Positions 1-8,683 of a DNA stretch of 64,000 bases are shown here, piece after piece; the stretch's first letter is position 1; each line of letters opens with the position of its first letter. The notes under the pieces were generated by a model. It was not told the origin of the DNA, ran no database searches, and worked only from the letters and a program-made list of their open reading frames with translations. Source of the stretch: Streptomyces sp. VRA16 Mangrove soil (GTDB lineage: Bacteria > Actinomycetota > Actinomycetes > Streptomycetales > Streptomycetaceae). The position numbers were made by a program, and so were the translations under genes. The DNA lies in contig NZ_JAFVLN010000005.1 of NCBI RefSeq assembly GCF_017377775.1, positions 186,001 to 250,000 on the forward strand, read 5' to 3'.

Positions 1-134
1 ATCGACGTCGCCGTGGAGTGGCTGATCTTCGTGACGGCGAACGCGTCGGTCGCGGTGGTCAGCACGCCGAAGCCGGGAGCCACGAGGGCGCCCCCGACGA
101 GAGCGAGAGTGGTGAGCGTGGAACGCAGACGCAT
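1..134 (-). CDS. Secreted protein, N-terminal part only
   Basis: Reading leftwards from an ATG at 134, the first 44 codons give a typical signal peptide: MRLRS, a hydrophobic stretch (LTTLALVGGALVAPGF), then a possible Ala-x-Ala cleavage region near DAFA. An AAGGA ribosome-binding site lies about 8 nt upstream. The gene runs off the left edge, so the mature protein and its function cannot be judged. Confidence 0.6.
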   Translation of the reverse strand, partial: MRLRSTLTTLALVGGALVAPGFGVLTTATDAFAVTKISHSTATS

Positions 135-317
135 GAGCGAGGTCCTTCCTGCCAGTGCCTGAGTGTGGGGTGGGACAGCTGTGGTGCAGGTGGATCAGCG
201 GGATCAGTGTCCACGGTTCACACACCCCACGGGAAGCCCGCAGCCCCAACTCCTTTACAGGCGTGGGCCCTTGACGCAGGACAAGGAATGAAAGGCCCCA
301 GCCTCCTCCCTCGTGGG

Positions 318-344
318 CTCCACGGCCTCCACGGCCTCCACGGC
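318..344. repeat. Three tandem copies of a 9-bp unit (ctccacggc)
   Basis: Three exact head-to-tail copies lie in the gap between the partial secreted gene and the HU terminator. No gene is visible in 135-526. Confidence 0.8.
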
Positions 345-472
345 GCATGCGCCGCTGCGCGGCGCGGCGAGATCCGGAGCGAGCGCACGCAGTTCTGTCA
401 GGTCGCTAGGCCTTCGAAGTCTCCTGACCGGAGGGCCGGCCCGGCCGCAGCCGGCGTGACCGGCACGACCGA

Positions 473-506
473 AGGGGCGGTCACCCAAAGCCGGGTGACC
501 GCCCCT
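473..506 (-). terminator. Hairpin terminator after the HU-like gene
   Basis: A perfect 14-bp G/C-rich stem (aggggcggtcaccc and its complement) with a 6-nt loop lies 21 nt past the HU stop codon. There is no strong U-tract, as is usual for Streptomyces terminators. Confidence 0.75.
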
Positions 507-526
507 CGCATCGGTTCGCGTACGGC

Positions 527-805
527 TCAGCCCTTGGCGGCTTCCTTGAGCTTGGAACCCGCGCTCACCTTCACGCTGTAACCGGCGGGGATCGTCATCG
601 CCTCACCCGTCGCCGGGTTACGGCCCTCCCGCGCGGCGCGGTGCGTGCGCTCGAAGGACAGGAACCCGGGGATGGTGATCTTCTCGTCGCCCTTGGCGAC
701 AACCTCGCCGACCGTCTCGGCGAACGCCGCCAGGATCGCGTCGGCATCCTTCTTGGTCACCTCGGCCCGCTCGGCCAGCGCGGCCACCAACTCACTGCGG
801 ATCAT
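527..805 (-). CDS. hup: HU-family nucleoid-associated protein
   Basis: A 92-residue protein of normal HU length. It begins MIRSELVAALAERAEV and carries the HU signature FERTHRAAREGRNPATGE followed by an IPAGYSVKVSAGSKLKEAAK tail. HU dimers bend and compact DNA without strong sequence preference. Streptomyces usually carry a short HupA type and a HupS type with a Lys/Ala-rich tail; this one lacks the tail, so it is the short type. The start is the ATG at 805, with GGAG about 8 nt upstream; longer upstream reading has no HU homology. It is monocistronic and followed by a strong hairpin. Confidence 0.95.
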   Translation of the reverse strand: MIRSELVAALAERAEVTKKDADAILAAFAETVGEVVAKGDEKITIPGFLSFERTHRAAREGRNPATGEAMTIPAGYSVKVSAGSKLKEAAKG

Positions 806-1268
806 TCTCGTACTCCGAATCACACTTGGCACATCCCACGCCCCTGAGGAGGCGCGGAACCAGATCAAGTAGCCCATGCTGCCACCTGCCACTGACAACG
901 CAGGACTGGCCACGCCTTGCAGTGCTCCCGACCCACCTCGTCGGGCGGCATGAAAGAGGGCCCCGCGCGGCGTGCGAAGCGGTGCGCGGGGCCCTTGAAG
1001 GATGGACGCGGTCCTGTCGCTCATCCCGCGACCGACGCTAAGGGACATCGGCGCACCCCGCATCCGCGAAGCGGACCGGGCCCACCCGTGCACGAGACGA
1101 ACCCGCGCTGCACAGCGGATTCCGCCGCCGCACCGCTTCGTTTCGTTTCCTGTCCTGAGCGGCCGGTAGATGTTCGCTCAGCGGCTCGCGCCGGTCCGGC
1201 GATCTTGGCAACAGTGGGCGCAGACAGCGACAGGAGAGGTGGCACGTGCGCCACAGGAGGTGGCAGAC
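806..1268. other. Intergenic stretch without a supported gene
   Basis: It lies between the HU-like gene and the ANTAR gene and should hold both divergent promoters. Apart from the hairpin at 957-995, no coding signal or recognisable site was seen. Confidence 0.5.
957..995. terminator. Strong intergenic hairpin
   Basis: A perfect 12-bp stem (agggccccgcgc and its complement) with a 15-nt loop stands between two divergently transcribed genes, where no gene obviously ends. It may end an unrecognised transcript or insulate the two promoters. Confidence 0.5.
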
Positions 1269-1571
1269 GTGTCCCAACCGGACGGGCGGTGCGAACGGAT
1301 CGGCGCTCTGCAGGACGAGATCCGGCAGTTGCAGCAGGCCATCGCCTCCCACGCCATCGTCGATCAGGCGATCGGCGTGATGATCGCGCTCGGCGGCTTG
1401 ACACCGAACCAGGGGTGGCACGTCCTCAAGACGGTGTCCCAGCAGACCAACATCAAGCTCCGTCACATCGCCGAACGGATCGTGGCCTGGACGACCGGCC
1501 ATCCGCTCGACACGAACCTGAGGCACGCACTGGATCTGGCCCTGACCAAGGCGGCGAATGACGAGGCGTGA
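1269..1571 (+). CDS. ANTAR-domain protein (putative RNA-binding antiterminator)
   Basis: The protein has 100 residues from the GTG at 1269, chosen because AGGAGG lies 8 nt upstream; an in-frame ATG at 1170 has no such site. It is almost only an ANTAR domain: a short helix rich in Gln (DEIRQLQQAIASHAIVDQAI), the core GVMIALGGLTPNQGWHVLK, then SQQTNIKLRHIAERIV. ANTAR domains bind paired hexaloop hairpins in nascent RNA and prevent termination. Many are fused to GAF or receiver domains. No sensor domain is present here, so its signal input is unknown. It stands alone with no operon partner. Confidence 0.85.
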   Translation: MSQPDGRCERIGALQDEIRQLQQAIASHAIVDQAIGVMIALGGLTPNQGWHVLKTVSQQTNIKLRHIAERIVAWTTGHPLDTNLRHALDLALTKAANDEA

Positions 1572-1900
1572 GGCCGCCGTCCGCACGGCGCATCATGCCG
1601 GCGGCTCGGGCCGATCGGCTTCCGTCCGCGGTTGCAGAACCGCCGAGGAGTCCTGACACAGCCCGCTCGACAACTGACAGGCAGCGACGCGCGCCGGCAA
1701 CTCCCGAGACGCCGCGTACGGGGACAACCGAGCCAACGAAGTCCGACGGAGCCACTCGCGCAGTCAAGGGCGTGCAACGCTGCAGACGGACGTGAGGAAG
1801 CGGGCGGGCTCCCGCCAGCAGGCCCGCCCCGCGCGGAGGCACGGCCGCTGCCTCCGTACACCGTCCGCAGCGCGCGATCTCGCCCATGGCGCCGGTGCGG
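1572..1900. other. Gap between convergent genes
   Basis: About 330 bp between the ANTAR gene (+) and the small secreted protein (-). It contains the hairpin at 1834-1856; nothing else was recognised. Confidence 0.5.
1834..1856 (-). terminator. Possible hairpin terminator
   Basis: An 8-bp stem (cggaggca / tgcctccg) with a 7-nt loop lies about 45 bp beyond the stop of the minus-strand gene ending at 1901. Confidence 0.5.
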
Positions 1901-2359
1901 TCAGGTCTGGCACTGGGAGGTCGCGGCGCTGGTCCAGTTGCTCCAGGCGCCTCCTGCGGGCCTGACGTGGACGCGGATCTCGACCTTGGCGTTGACGACG
2001 AAGCAGGCCCGAGTGGTGCTGCCGATCTCGATGGGGCCGGTGGTGGTACGGCGGGGAACGAGGGTGCGTCCGTTGCCGATCTTGACCCAGTGGCCGTCGG
2101 ACGCCGCGCTGAAGAACGCTTCGTACTCGACGTTGGCGGCGTGGGGCCGGGTGTTGTTCAGGACGACGTGGGCTTTGATGTCGCGGATGTGGACGCGACC
2201 CTCCTTGCCCCTTTCGGCGCTGATGCAGCCGTTGGCGGCGATCCCCTGGGTGGAGACGGAGCCGCCGCAGGCGACGGCGGCGGCGTGGGCGTCGGTGGTG
2301 GGAAGCAGCAGGGAGAGCGCGGTGGCCGTGGCCAGGGCTGCGGTGCGCATCAGGCGCAT
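1901..2359 (-). CDS. Small secreted protein of unknown function
   Basis: It has 152 residues. It opens with a signal peptide (MRLMRTAALATATALSLLLP, then TTDAHA-A cleavage region). The mature part holds Cys residues in ACGGSV, NGCISAE, RACFVV and near the C-terminus (SQCQT), so disulfides are likely after export. The middle looks beta-rich (VHIRDIKAHVVLNNTRP, KVEIRVHVRPAG). No enzyme motif is seen and the family was not recognised. The ATG at 2359 has AAGGA about 10 nt upstream. Confidence 0.75.
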   Translation of the reverse strand: MRLMRTAALATATALSLLLPTTDAHAAAVACGGSVSTQGIAANGCISAERGKEGRVHIRDIKAHVVLNNTRPHAANVEYEAFFSAASDGHWVKIGNGRTLVPRRTTTGPIEIGSTTRACFVVNAKVEIRVHVRPAGGAWSNWTSAATSQCQT

Positions 2360-2683
2360 GGGAAGGGAGGTCCTTTCGGTGGAGGAAGGTCGCACCTTCG
2401 GTGCCGGCACCGGGCCGTACCCGGGTGAACGCGCGCACACGACAGGTCGGCCGGTCCAGGATTTGCAACAGTTGCTCGGCCGCGTGGTGCAGCGGCTCGA
2501 TCGCGCACGGATGATCAGCATGGTTCCCCTCGGCGGTACGCATGCCTTTCCTTGCGCAACTCCTATATGCACGTCCCTCACTGGCCGACGGGCCCTGCCC
2601 TCAGCGGTGTCGAAGACAATCGCCCGAATTGATGACACGCGGCGTTGCAGGGTTGTCTGCCGGTGCAGGCGTGGTCGTCCCCG
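2360..2683. other. Intergenic stretch, nothing recognised
   Basis: The gap holds the promoter region of the minus-strand secreted protein gene. No coding pattern, hairpin or operator was seen by eye. Confidence 0.4.
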
Positions 2684-3244
2684 TCACTCCGCCGTCTCCA
2701 GGCCGGCGTCCGCCGCCCAGGACCGCGCGACGGAACGAGCCGCCTGCGCCCAGCGGCCGGCCGGGGAGTCCGCGTCGTCGAGCAGGTCACGGTCGCGTGT
2801 GCACTCCCACTCCACCTCGCCCGCGATCGCCACCAGTTCCAGGGCCTTGTCCACGGGCAGCCCGCCGACCTGGTCCCGTACGATCCGGTCCGCGTCGTCG
2901 CACCGCTCGGGCGCCACGTGACGGACCGCGGCAAGGAAGTCCTCCGGGATCCGGCGGTTCACGCGTACGGCAGGGGTGTAGAGCACGGTGCCGGTGGCGT
3001 CGTCGGTCACGGTCAACCCGCCCAGCGGGTGCAGCACGATGGTGCGCCCGTCGTAGCGGGTCAGGGTCAACGCGACCTTCCCGGCCTCCTCGTGCACGTC
3101 GGTCACGACGCCCTGGTGGACCACGTCCCGCTCGCGCCGCCCGCCCCTTTCCTGCGCCCAGTGGTCATCGAGGACGACCCGGCGGCCCTTGAGCGACTGC
3201 CACTCGACGACAGGGTTCGGTTGTGATGCTGCGGTGCTGGTCAC
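2684..3244 (-). CDS. Conserved-looking hypothetical protein, 186 aa
   Basis: A soluble, acidic protein without signal peptide or membrane segment. The N-terminal half contains KGRRVVLDDHWAQ and an alternating beta pattern (KVALTLTRYDGRTIVLHPLGGLTVTDD) that could form a small beta-barrel. The C-terminal half is helical (PEDFLAAVRHVAPE...RIVRDQ). The codon pattern is typical of its neighbours, which supports a real gene. The family was not recognised and no function is proposed. Confidence 0.65.
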   Translation of the reverse strand: MTSTAASQPNPVVEWQSLKGRRVVLDDHWAQERGGRRERDVVHQGVVTDVHEEAGKVALTLTRYDGRTIVLHPLGGLTVTDDATGTVLYTPAVRVNRRIPEDFLAAVRHVAPERCDDADRIVRDQVGGLPVDKALELVAIAGEVEWECTRDRDLLDDADSPAGRWAQAARSVARSWAADAGLETAE

Positions 3245-3625
3245 GGCTCCCCACGGGTGATCGTCACGGCCGGCATGGTGCGTGCTCCTACAACTACCGC
3301 GCCCGGTCCGCCGAGCCAGGACTCGGCGCTGTCCGGGGCGTGTTGCGCCGCGTCCGCCGCCCAGCGACGGTCAGGCCACGGCCTTCGGACCCGGAACGCG
3401 AGTGCTGCGCCCCGCCCCGGAGAACCGGTCCCGCCGCGGTAGGGGACGGCCCCTCTCCTCCGCCTCGCAGTCCCCTCCCCTGCGGGTCGCCGCCGGTGGC
3501 GGGTAACTGCCGTGGCACGGTTCCGCCAGGCAGAAGTCGACTCTGTGCAGGGTGCGTTGGTCGAAACTCTTGGCAGCCGTCGGGGCACTTCCTGGCATCC
3601 GACGGCTCCAGGAGGAGAGGCAACG
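3245..3625. other. Upstream region of the subtilase gene
   Basis: About 380 bp between divergent genes. It should hold promoters for both. A short palindrome, GTGA-tcg-TCAC, at 3252-3262 lies just upstream of the minus-strand gene and could be an operator; this is only suggestive. Confidence 0.35.
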
Positions 3626-6600
3626 ATGACAAGAGGTACCGCGCGGCGCGGTGCGGCTCTGGTGTCGGCCGGGCTGGCGTTCGCGCTGCTGCCCGCGGCC
3701 GGCGCGCACGCCACGCCGGACAACGTGAGACCCCAGGCGGCCCCGTCGACGAAGGCCGCCCGCGCCGCTCACACGGTGACGCTGGTGACCGGTGACAAGG
3801 TGACGGTGACGGACATCGGCGGCGGTCAGCAGACCGTCGACGTCAAGCGGCCCGAGGGCGCCACCGGCCTGGTCCGCACGCAGGTCACCGACGGAGAGAT
3901 ACGCGTCGTCCCGGACGAGGCGGCCCCCTACCTCGCCTCCGGGAAGCTCGACGCCCGGCTGTTCGACGTGAGCGAGCTGATCCGGCAGGGTCTCGCGGAC
4001 GCCAAGGCCGACGCGACCCCGCTGATCGTCACCTACTCGGGCAAGAGCGCGCGGACGGCGGCCGCCACGCCCAAGGGCGGCGAACGGACCCGCAGGCTGG
4101 GGAGCATCGCGGGCGCGGCTCTCCACGCCGACAAGGGGCGTACCTTCTGGAACGACCTGACCACCAAGGGCGGCTTCAGCGCCGGCATCGGCAAGGTGTG
4201 GCTGGACGGCCGCGTCGAGGCCGACATGGAGCAGTCCAACGCCCAGATCGGCACCCCGAAGGCGTGGGAGGCCGGTCTCACCGGCAAGGGCGTCAAGGTC
4301 GCGGTCCTGGACACCGGTTACGACGCCACGCACCCCGACCTCGCCTCCCGGGTGACCGAGTCGAAGTCCTTCATCGAGGGGCAGGAGGTCGCCGACCGGG
4401 CCGGCCACGGCACGCACGTCACCTCGACGGTCGGTGGCTCCGGCGCCGCGTCCGACGGCAAGGAGAAGGGTGTCGCCCCCGATGCCACGCTCGCCGTCGG
4501 CAAGGTCCTGTCCAACGAGGGCTCCGGCACCGAGTCGCAGATCATCGCCGGTATGGAGTGGGCCGCCAAGGACGTCAAGGCCAAGATCATCTCCATGAGC
4601 CTCGGCTCCAGCGAGGGCAGCGACGGCACCGACCCGATGGCCCGGGCCGTCAACTCCCTGTCCGCCGACACCGGCGCCCTGTTCGTCATCGCCGCGGGCA
4701 ACGCCTACGGCCCCGGCACGATCGGGTCGCCCGGCGCCGCCGATTCGGCGCTCACCGTCGGCGCCGTCGACTCGTCCGACCGGCGGGCCGGGTTCTCCAG
4801 CCAGGGTCCGCGCCTGGGCGACGACGGCCTCAAGCCCGACGTCTCCGCCCCCGGCGTGGACATCCTCGCCGCCCGCTCCTCGCTGACGGAAGGTTCCGGC
4901 AGCTACACCACCATGAGCGGTACGTCGATGGCGACGCCGCACGTCGCCGGTGTCGCCGCGCTCCTCGCCCAGGCCCACCCGGACTGGACGGGCGCCCAGC
5001 TCAAGGACGCCCTGATGTCGTCCTCGAAGCAGCTGTCCGCATCGGCGTACGCGATCGGCTCGGGACGGGTCTCCGTTCCGGACGCCATCGCCGCGAAGGT
5101 GACCGCGACCGGCAGCGCCGACCTCGGTTCGTACCGCTGGCCGTACGAGAGCAACCAGCCGGTCACCCAGAAGATCACCTACTCCAACTCCTCCGACAGT
5201 GCTGTCGAGTTGGATCTCGCGGTACAGGGGGCGGCCGACGGTGTCGCGACGCTCGCCGACCCGCGTCTGACCGTTCCCGCGCACGGGAGCGCCTCCACCA
5301 CCGTGACCGGCGACGGCGCGAAGGCCGTCGTCGGCACCAACAGCGGTCAGATCGTGGCCAGTTCGGGCGGCACGGCCGTCGCGCACACCGCCTTCGGTCT
5401 GGTCAAGGAGGACGAGCGGTACACGCTGACCGTCCACGTGAAGGACCGGGACGGCAACCCGACCGCGGCCAATCTCATGTACCAGCAGCTCGTCAAGGGC
5501 GCGCAGCCGCAGCCGGCGACGGTCGACGACTCCGGCACGCTCAAGCTGCGTCTGAAGCCCGGCACGTACTTCCTGGACTCGTTCCTGGACGTGCGCGGCG
5601 CCCACGGCAAGGACTCGCTCGGCAAGGCCTTCCTCTCCGACCCCGAGGTGAAGGTCGACGGGGACCGCGAGATCACGCTGGACGGCACCAAGCTGCGTGA
5701 GGTCGCCACCCGGGTCGCCAAGGACACCGACCCGCACCAGACCATCGTGCAGTACGACCGTAAGGCGGGCGGCGCCGATGTGTTCGGCATGGTGCTGCTG
5801 CCCATCAAGTACGACACGCTGTACGCCCTGCCCACCCGCCCGGTGAGCGACGGCAGTTACGCGTACCGCACCACGTGGCGCAAGGCCCAGCCGCGCATCA
5901 CCGTCGACGGCGTCGACGAGGTGTGGGAGCAGCCCGGCTCCACCCTCCTGACGGGGCGCAGCACGCTCGCCCTGGTGAACGCGGGCGCCGGCGCTCCCGC
6001 CGACTACGCGGGCAAGAACGCCTCCGGCAAGGGCGTCCTCGTCCACGCCGACGGCACGCTCACCCCAGCGCAGATCGCGCAGGCCGCCCAGGACGCGGGC
6101 GCCAAGGCGCTGTTCCTCACGGACGACGCCCCCGGCCGCCTCAACACCCTCTTCTACAACGACGACCACACGGACCGGCCGCTGCAGATCGCGAGTGTCA
6201 CCCACGCCGACTTCGCCCGGCTGATCGCCAAGCAGAAGCGCGGCGAGCGGATCGCGATGAACGGCGTCGAGAACGCCACGTACTCCTACGACCTGTCGAA
6301 GGGCTACCAGGGCGTGATCCCCGACCGGAGCCTGCTCTTCGCCCCGAACGCGGACGATCTCGCCACCGTCGACACCACCTTCTACGGCAGGAAGAAGACC
6401 ACGGGCGACGAGTTCCGCTACTCGGTCGACCCGTCCTTCGCGGTCGCGGGCGGGTTCCAGGAGCAGTACGCCTTCCCCGGACACCGCACCGACTACGTCT
6501 CCGTCGAGCCGGGCCAGACGTGGCACGAGTCCGTCAACGTCGGCTCCCTGGAGGAGCGCAGTGGCCGGGTCGCGTACCGGGCGGGCAAGCGCACCGAGCT

Positions 6601-7294
6601 GAACTGGTTCAAGCCGGTCTGGCACCCCTACGGCGGCAGCGGTCTGGGCTGGGGCCAGCAACGGCGCGGCGACGCGCTGCGGTTCAACATCCCCGGCTGG
6701 GGCGACTCGGGTCCCGACCACACCGGCTTCGGCAACCCGTACAGCTCGGAGTCGGGTATGGAGCAGTACACCGAGGCCTTCGTGGACGGGCAGAGCGCGG
6801 GCCGACGGGTGGGCAGCACCGCCCAGTTCAGCGTCAGTGACGGCGCCGAGCTGCCGTTCAAGATCGTCACGGACACGGCGCTCGACCCGGCGGTGTGGGG
6901 CACCGACAGCACCTCGCACAGCGAGTGGACGTTCCGGTCGGGCACGACACCGACCGACTCGTACACCTTCCTGCCGCTGATCAACCTGAACTACGACCTC
7001 GACACGGACCTCGCCGGAGCGGTCAAGGCGGGCTCGCGCCTGCCGGTCGGCCTGTCCGCCGAGTACGTCAAGGGCGCGGCCGGCACCGGCACCCTCGGCG
7101 GCGGCACGCTGGAGGTCTCGTACGACGGCGGCAAGACCTGGAAGTCCGTGTCGCTCACCGGCACCGGCACCTCCTGGACGGGCACGCTGAGCGTGCCGCG
7201 GGACGCCGCGTCGGTCTCGCTGCGGGCGACCGCGAAGGACGACAAGGGCGGCTCGATCTCCCAGGAGATCATCCGGGCCGCGGCCGTGAAGTAG
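3626..7294 (+). CDS. Large secreted S8 family (subtilisin-like) serine peptidase
   Basis: It has 1222 residues. The signal peptide MTRGTARRGAALVSAGLAFA ends near AHA. A propeptide-like region follows (HTVTLVTGDKVTV). The catalytic triad sits in classic motifs: Asp229 in VLDTG, His261 in GHGTHV, Ser434 in GTSMATPHVAG; the oxyanion Asn359 is in AAGNAYGP. After residue ~460 come about 760 residues of beta-rich accessory domains, much longer than a plain subtilase and typical of large Streptomyces extracellular S8 proteins. The start was chosen for AGGAGGAG just upstream. A long leader precedes it and a perfect hairpin follows, so it is probably a single-gene unit. Protein degradation outside the cell is the likely role. 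Confidence 0.93.
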   Translation: MTRGTARRGAALVSAGLAFALLPAAGAHATPDNVRPQAAPSTKAARAAHTVTLVTGDKVTVTDIGGGQQTVDVKRPEGATGLVRTQVTDGEIRVVPDEAAPYLASGKLDARLFDVSELIRQGLADAKADATPLIVTYSGKSARTAAATPKGGERTRRLGSIAGAALHADKGRTFWNDLTTKGGFSAGIGKVWLDGRVEADMEQSNAQIGTPKAWEAGLTGKGVKVAVLDTGYDATHPDLASRVTESKSFIEGQEVADRAGHGTHVTSTVGGSGAASDGKEKGVAPDATLAVGKVLSNEGSGTESQIIAGMEWAAKDVKAKIISMSLGSSEGSDGTDPMARAVNSLSADTGALFVIAAGNAYGPGTIGSPGAADSALTVGAVDSSDRRAGFSSQGPRLGDDGLKPDVSAPGVDILAARSSLTEGSGSYTTMSGTSMATPHVAGVAALLAQAHPDWTGAQLKDALMSSSKQLSASAYAIGSGRVSVPDAIAAKVTATGSADLGSYRWPYESNQPVTQKITYSNSSDSAVELDLAVQGAADGVATLADPRLTVPAHGSASTTVTGDGAKAVVGTNSGQIVASSGGTAVAHTAFGLVKEDERYTLTVHVKDRDGNPTAANLMYQQLVKGAQPQPATVDDSGTLKLRLKPGTYFLDSFLDVRGAHGKDSLGKAFLSDPEVKVDGDREITLDGTKLREVATRVAKDTDPHQTIVQYDRKAGGADVFGMVLLPIKYDTLYALPTRPVSDGSYAYRTTWRKAQPRITVDGVDEVWEQPGSTLLTGRSTLALVNAGAGAPADYAGKNASGKGVLVHADGTLTPAQIAQAAQDAGAKALFLTDDAPGRLNTLFYNDDHTDRPLQIASVTHADFARLIAKQKRGERIAMNGVENATYSYDLSKGYQGVIPDRSLLFAPNADDLATVDTTFYGRKKTTGDEFRYSVDPSFAVAGGFQEQYAFPGHRTDYVSVEPGQTWHESVNVGSLEERSGRVAYRAGKRTELNWFKPVWHPYGGSGLGWGQQRRGDALRFNIPGWGDSGPDHTGFGNPYSSESGMEQYTEAFVDGQSAGRRVGSTAQFSVSDGAELPFKIVTDTALDPAVWGTDSTSHSEWTFRSGTTPTDSYTFLPLINLNYDLDTDLAGAVKAGSRLPVGLSAEYVKGAAGTGTLGGGTLEVSYDGGKTWKSVSLTGTGTSWTGTLSVPRDAASVSLRATAKDDKGGSISQEIIRAAAVK

Positions 7295-7319
7295 CCCGCC
7301 GGACACGGCAGTGGGCGGC

Positions 7320-7358
7320 CCGGGGCTCGGCGCGAGGTAGTTCCGCGCCGAGCCCCGG
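7320..7358 (+). terminator. Terminator of the subtilase gene
   Basis: A perfect 15-bp stem (ccggggctcggcgcg and complement) with a 9-nt loop, 26 nt after the stop codon. Confidence 0.85.
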
Positions 7359-7437
7359 TGCGTTGCGCCGCGACGACGAGAACCGGTGGTGTCAGTGACG
7401 GCTCGTAGGCTGCGTCGAACTTCGACGAGGAGGTTCC

Positions 7438-7911
7438 ATGGGCTTCTCCGGGCATCTGGTCTTCGCGCGCAGCGAGCGCCCGCTGCTGGAAGCACCCCTG
7501 TTCGGCAGTGCCGATGCAGGGCTGAGGGACAGCGTACGTGAGCGGCGGGCGCGGCCGGGCGGCTGGCAGACCTTGGCGTTGGATCACGGCGTCTGGCAGG
7601 ACGAGGACCTGTGCACCTTGGTCGCTCGGACCGGCGCGCCGGCCTGCGTCGCCGATGTCTCCGAAAGCAGCATCGCCCTCGTGACCGGACTGACCACCGT
7701 CGGGCACTGCTGGCAGACCTGGCTCAACCGGGACAGTCCACGAACGTTTCCCGTGCACGGAGCAGTTCCTCGATCCGGGACTGCCGCACCGTGGTCCGAA
7801 CACCAGCCGCTGAAGCCCACAGGAGAGCGGCTCCAGCGTCAGGAACTGTTCGACAAGCTGCTCGATGAACTGGGCTTCCCCGAAGTCGCCCCGCCCTCAT
7901 CGCGGCCATAG
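7438..7911 (+). CDS. Hypothetical protein, 157 aa
   Basis: A cytoplasmic protein beginning MGFSGHLVFARSERPLLE with a strong GAGGAGG ribosome-binding site about 6 nt upstream. It has no signal peptide or membrane segment. Trp and Ala/Gly-rich stretches (GGWQTLALDHGVWQDED, TGAPACVADVSESSIALV) resemble small conserved Streptomyces proteins of unknown function. It is followed by the remnant of a 2'-5' RNA ligase-like gene on the same strand. No function is assigned. Confidence 0.75.
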   Translation: MGFSGHLVFARSERPLLEAPLFGSADAGLRDSVRERRARPGGWQTLALDHGVWQDEDLCTLVARTGAPACVADVSESSIALVTGLTTVGHCWQTWLNRDSPRTFPVHGAVPRSGTAAPWSEHQPLKPTGERLQRQELFDKLLDELGFPEVAPPSSRP

Positions 7912-7920
7912 GAAACGATG

Positions 7921-8162
7921 TCCTCTTGCCTGCTGCCGTCGGCCGCTGGGACGGGAGCCGGCCCGAGGCTCCTCCCTATGAGGGTCAGTTCGCGGACGTG
8001 GTGCCCCGTCCGACCGTCGCGGACGGCCCGGACGACGCGGTTCTGAATGAGGTCGAGGCTGATCCGGTCGGCAGGCTCCCCCTCACGGCGCGGTCTCGTC
8101 GGTCGAACTCATCCTGTACGACGGCGTGAAGGGGCGGGGACGGGCGTCGTTCGCCCTCCTTG
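7921..8162 (+). pseudogene. Remnant of a 2'-5' RNA ligase-like gene, frameshifted
   Basis: One frame reads PPYEGQFADVVPRPTVADG and then AVLNEVEADPVGRLPLTA, matching the C-terminal half of actinobacterial 2'-5' RNA ligase/phosphoesterase proteins. The canonical second HxT is broken: the usual PHLTVADG is PRPTVADG here. After LTA the homology continues in a different frame as VSSVELILYDGVKGRG, so an indel lies near 8095. The N-terminal half with the first HxT motif is absent. Its 3' end overlaps the minus-strand HflX-like gene. Recognition is from memory of the family. Confidence 0.6.
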
Positions 8163-8594
8163 GACGAGCGGGATGTCGGAGAGACTCACGGCGGGGCGGC
8201 CGAGCACCTTCGTCAGCACGCGCTGTTGATGATCGGTCAATGCGGCTACGAAGACCGCCGCGTCAGCGCTGGTCCGGTCGCAGGCCTCGGCCACCTCCTG
8301 GACCTTTCCAGCGCTCAGCAGCGTCCGCGAGGAGTAGGGCAGGCTCATCTTCCGGACCCCGCCGGCCGAGACACCGCGCCGCTGCACCAGCTGCACGGCG
8401 ACCCGGGCACCCCGCGCCGCCAGGTCGGCAGCTGCCGATGCCATGAGCGCCTCGAAGTCCTTCTGCTTCGCCGAGAAGTAGCCAACCAGAACCACCTCGG
8501 CACCGGCGGGCGTGAACTCCGAAGCCCGGCGCCGGGCCCGCTCCGGTGGAACACGGCGGGCCGGGCGCCGGTGGCGTCGTCCGCGTTGATGCAT
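8109..8594 (-). CDS. Stand-alone HflX N-terminal-like domain protein
   Basis: It has 161 residues. Residues ~31-140 match the GTP-binding-protein proximal domain of HflX: AEVVLVGYFSAKQKDFE, VAVQLVQRRGVS, LLSAGKVQEVAEACDRTSAD, FVAALTDHQQRVLTKVLGR. A full HflX continues with a helical linker and a G domain (GxxxxGKS), giving about 450-500 residues; here the protein stops before them. It therefore cannot hydrolyse GTP. It could be a truncated relic or a dedicated ribosome-binding fragment. The first 30 residues are Arg-rich and the ribosome-binding site is weak, so the start is uncertain. Confidence 0.65.
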   Translation of the reverse strand: MHQRGRRHRRPARRVPPERARRRASEFTPAGAEVVLVGYFSAKQKDFEALMASAAADLAARGARVAVQLVQRRGVSAGGVRKMSLPYSSRTLLSAGKVQEVAEACDRTSADAAVFVAALTDHQQRVLTKVLGRPAVSLSDIPLVQGGRTTPVPAPSRRRTG

Positions 8595-8683
8595 GGACTC
8601 AGGCTAGAAGCCCGGACACCTGCGGCGACACCGTGTTTCCTCCTGCCCGGGGTGAGCCGAGGCGCGCAGAGTTGTTCGTGAAG

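Noticed and set aside
3371..7495. A 1374-codon open frame on the minus strand opposite the subtilase gene
   Set aside because: Shadow frame caused by high-GC codon bias; composition is Arg/Gly/Val-rich without any domain, while the plus strand has a complete S8 catalytic triad.
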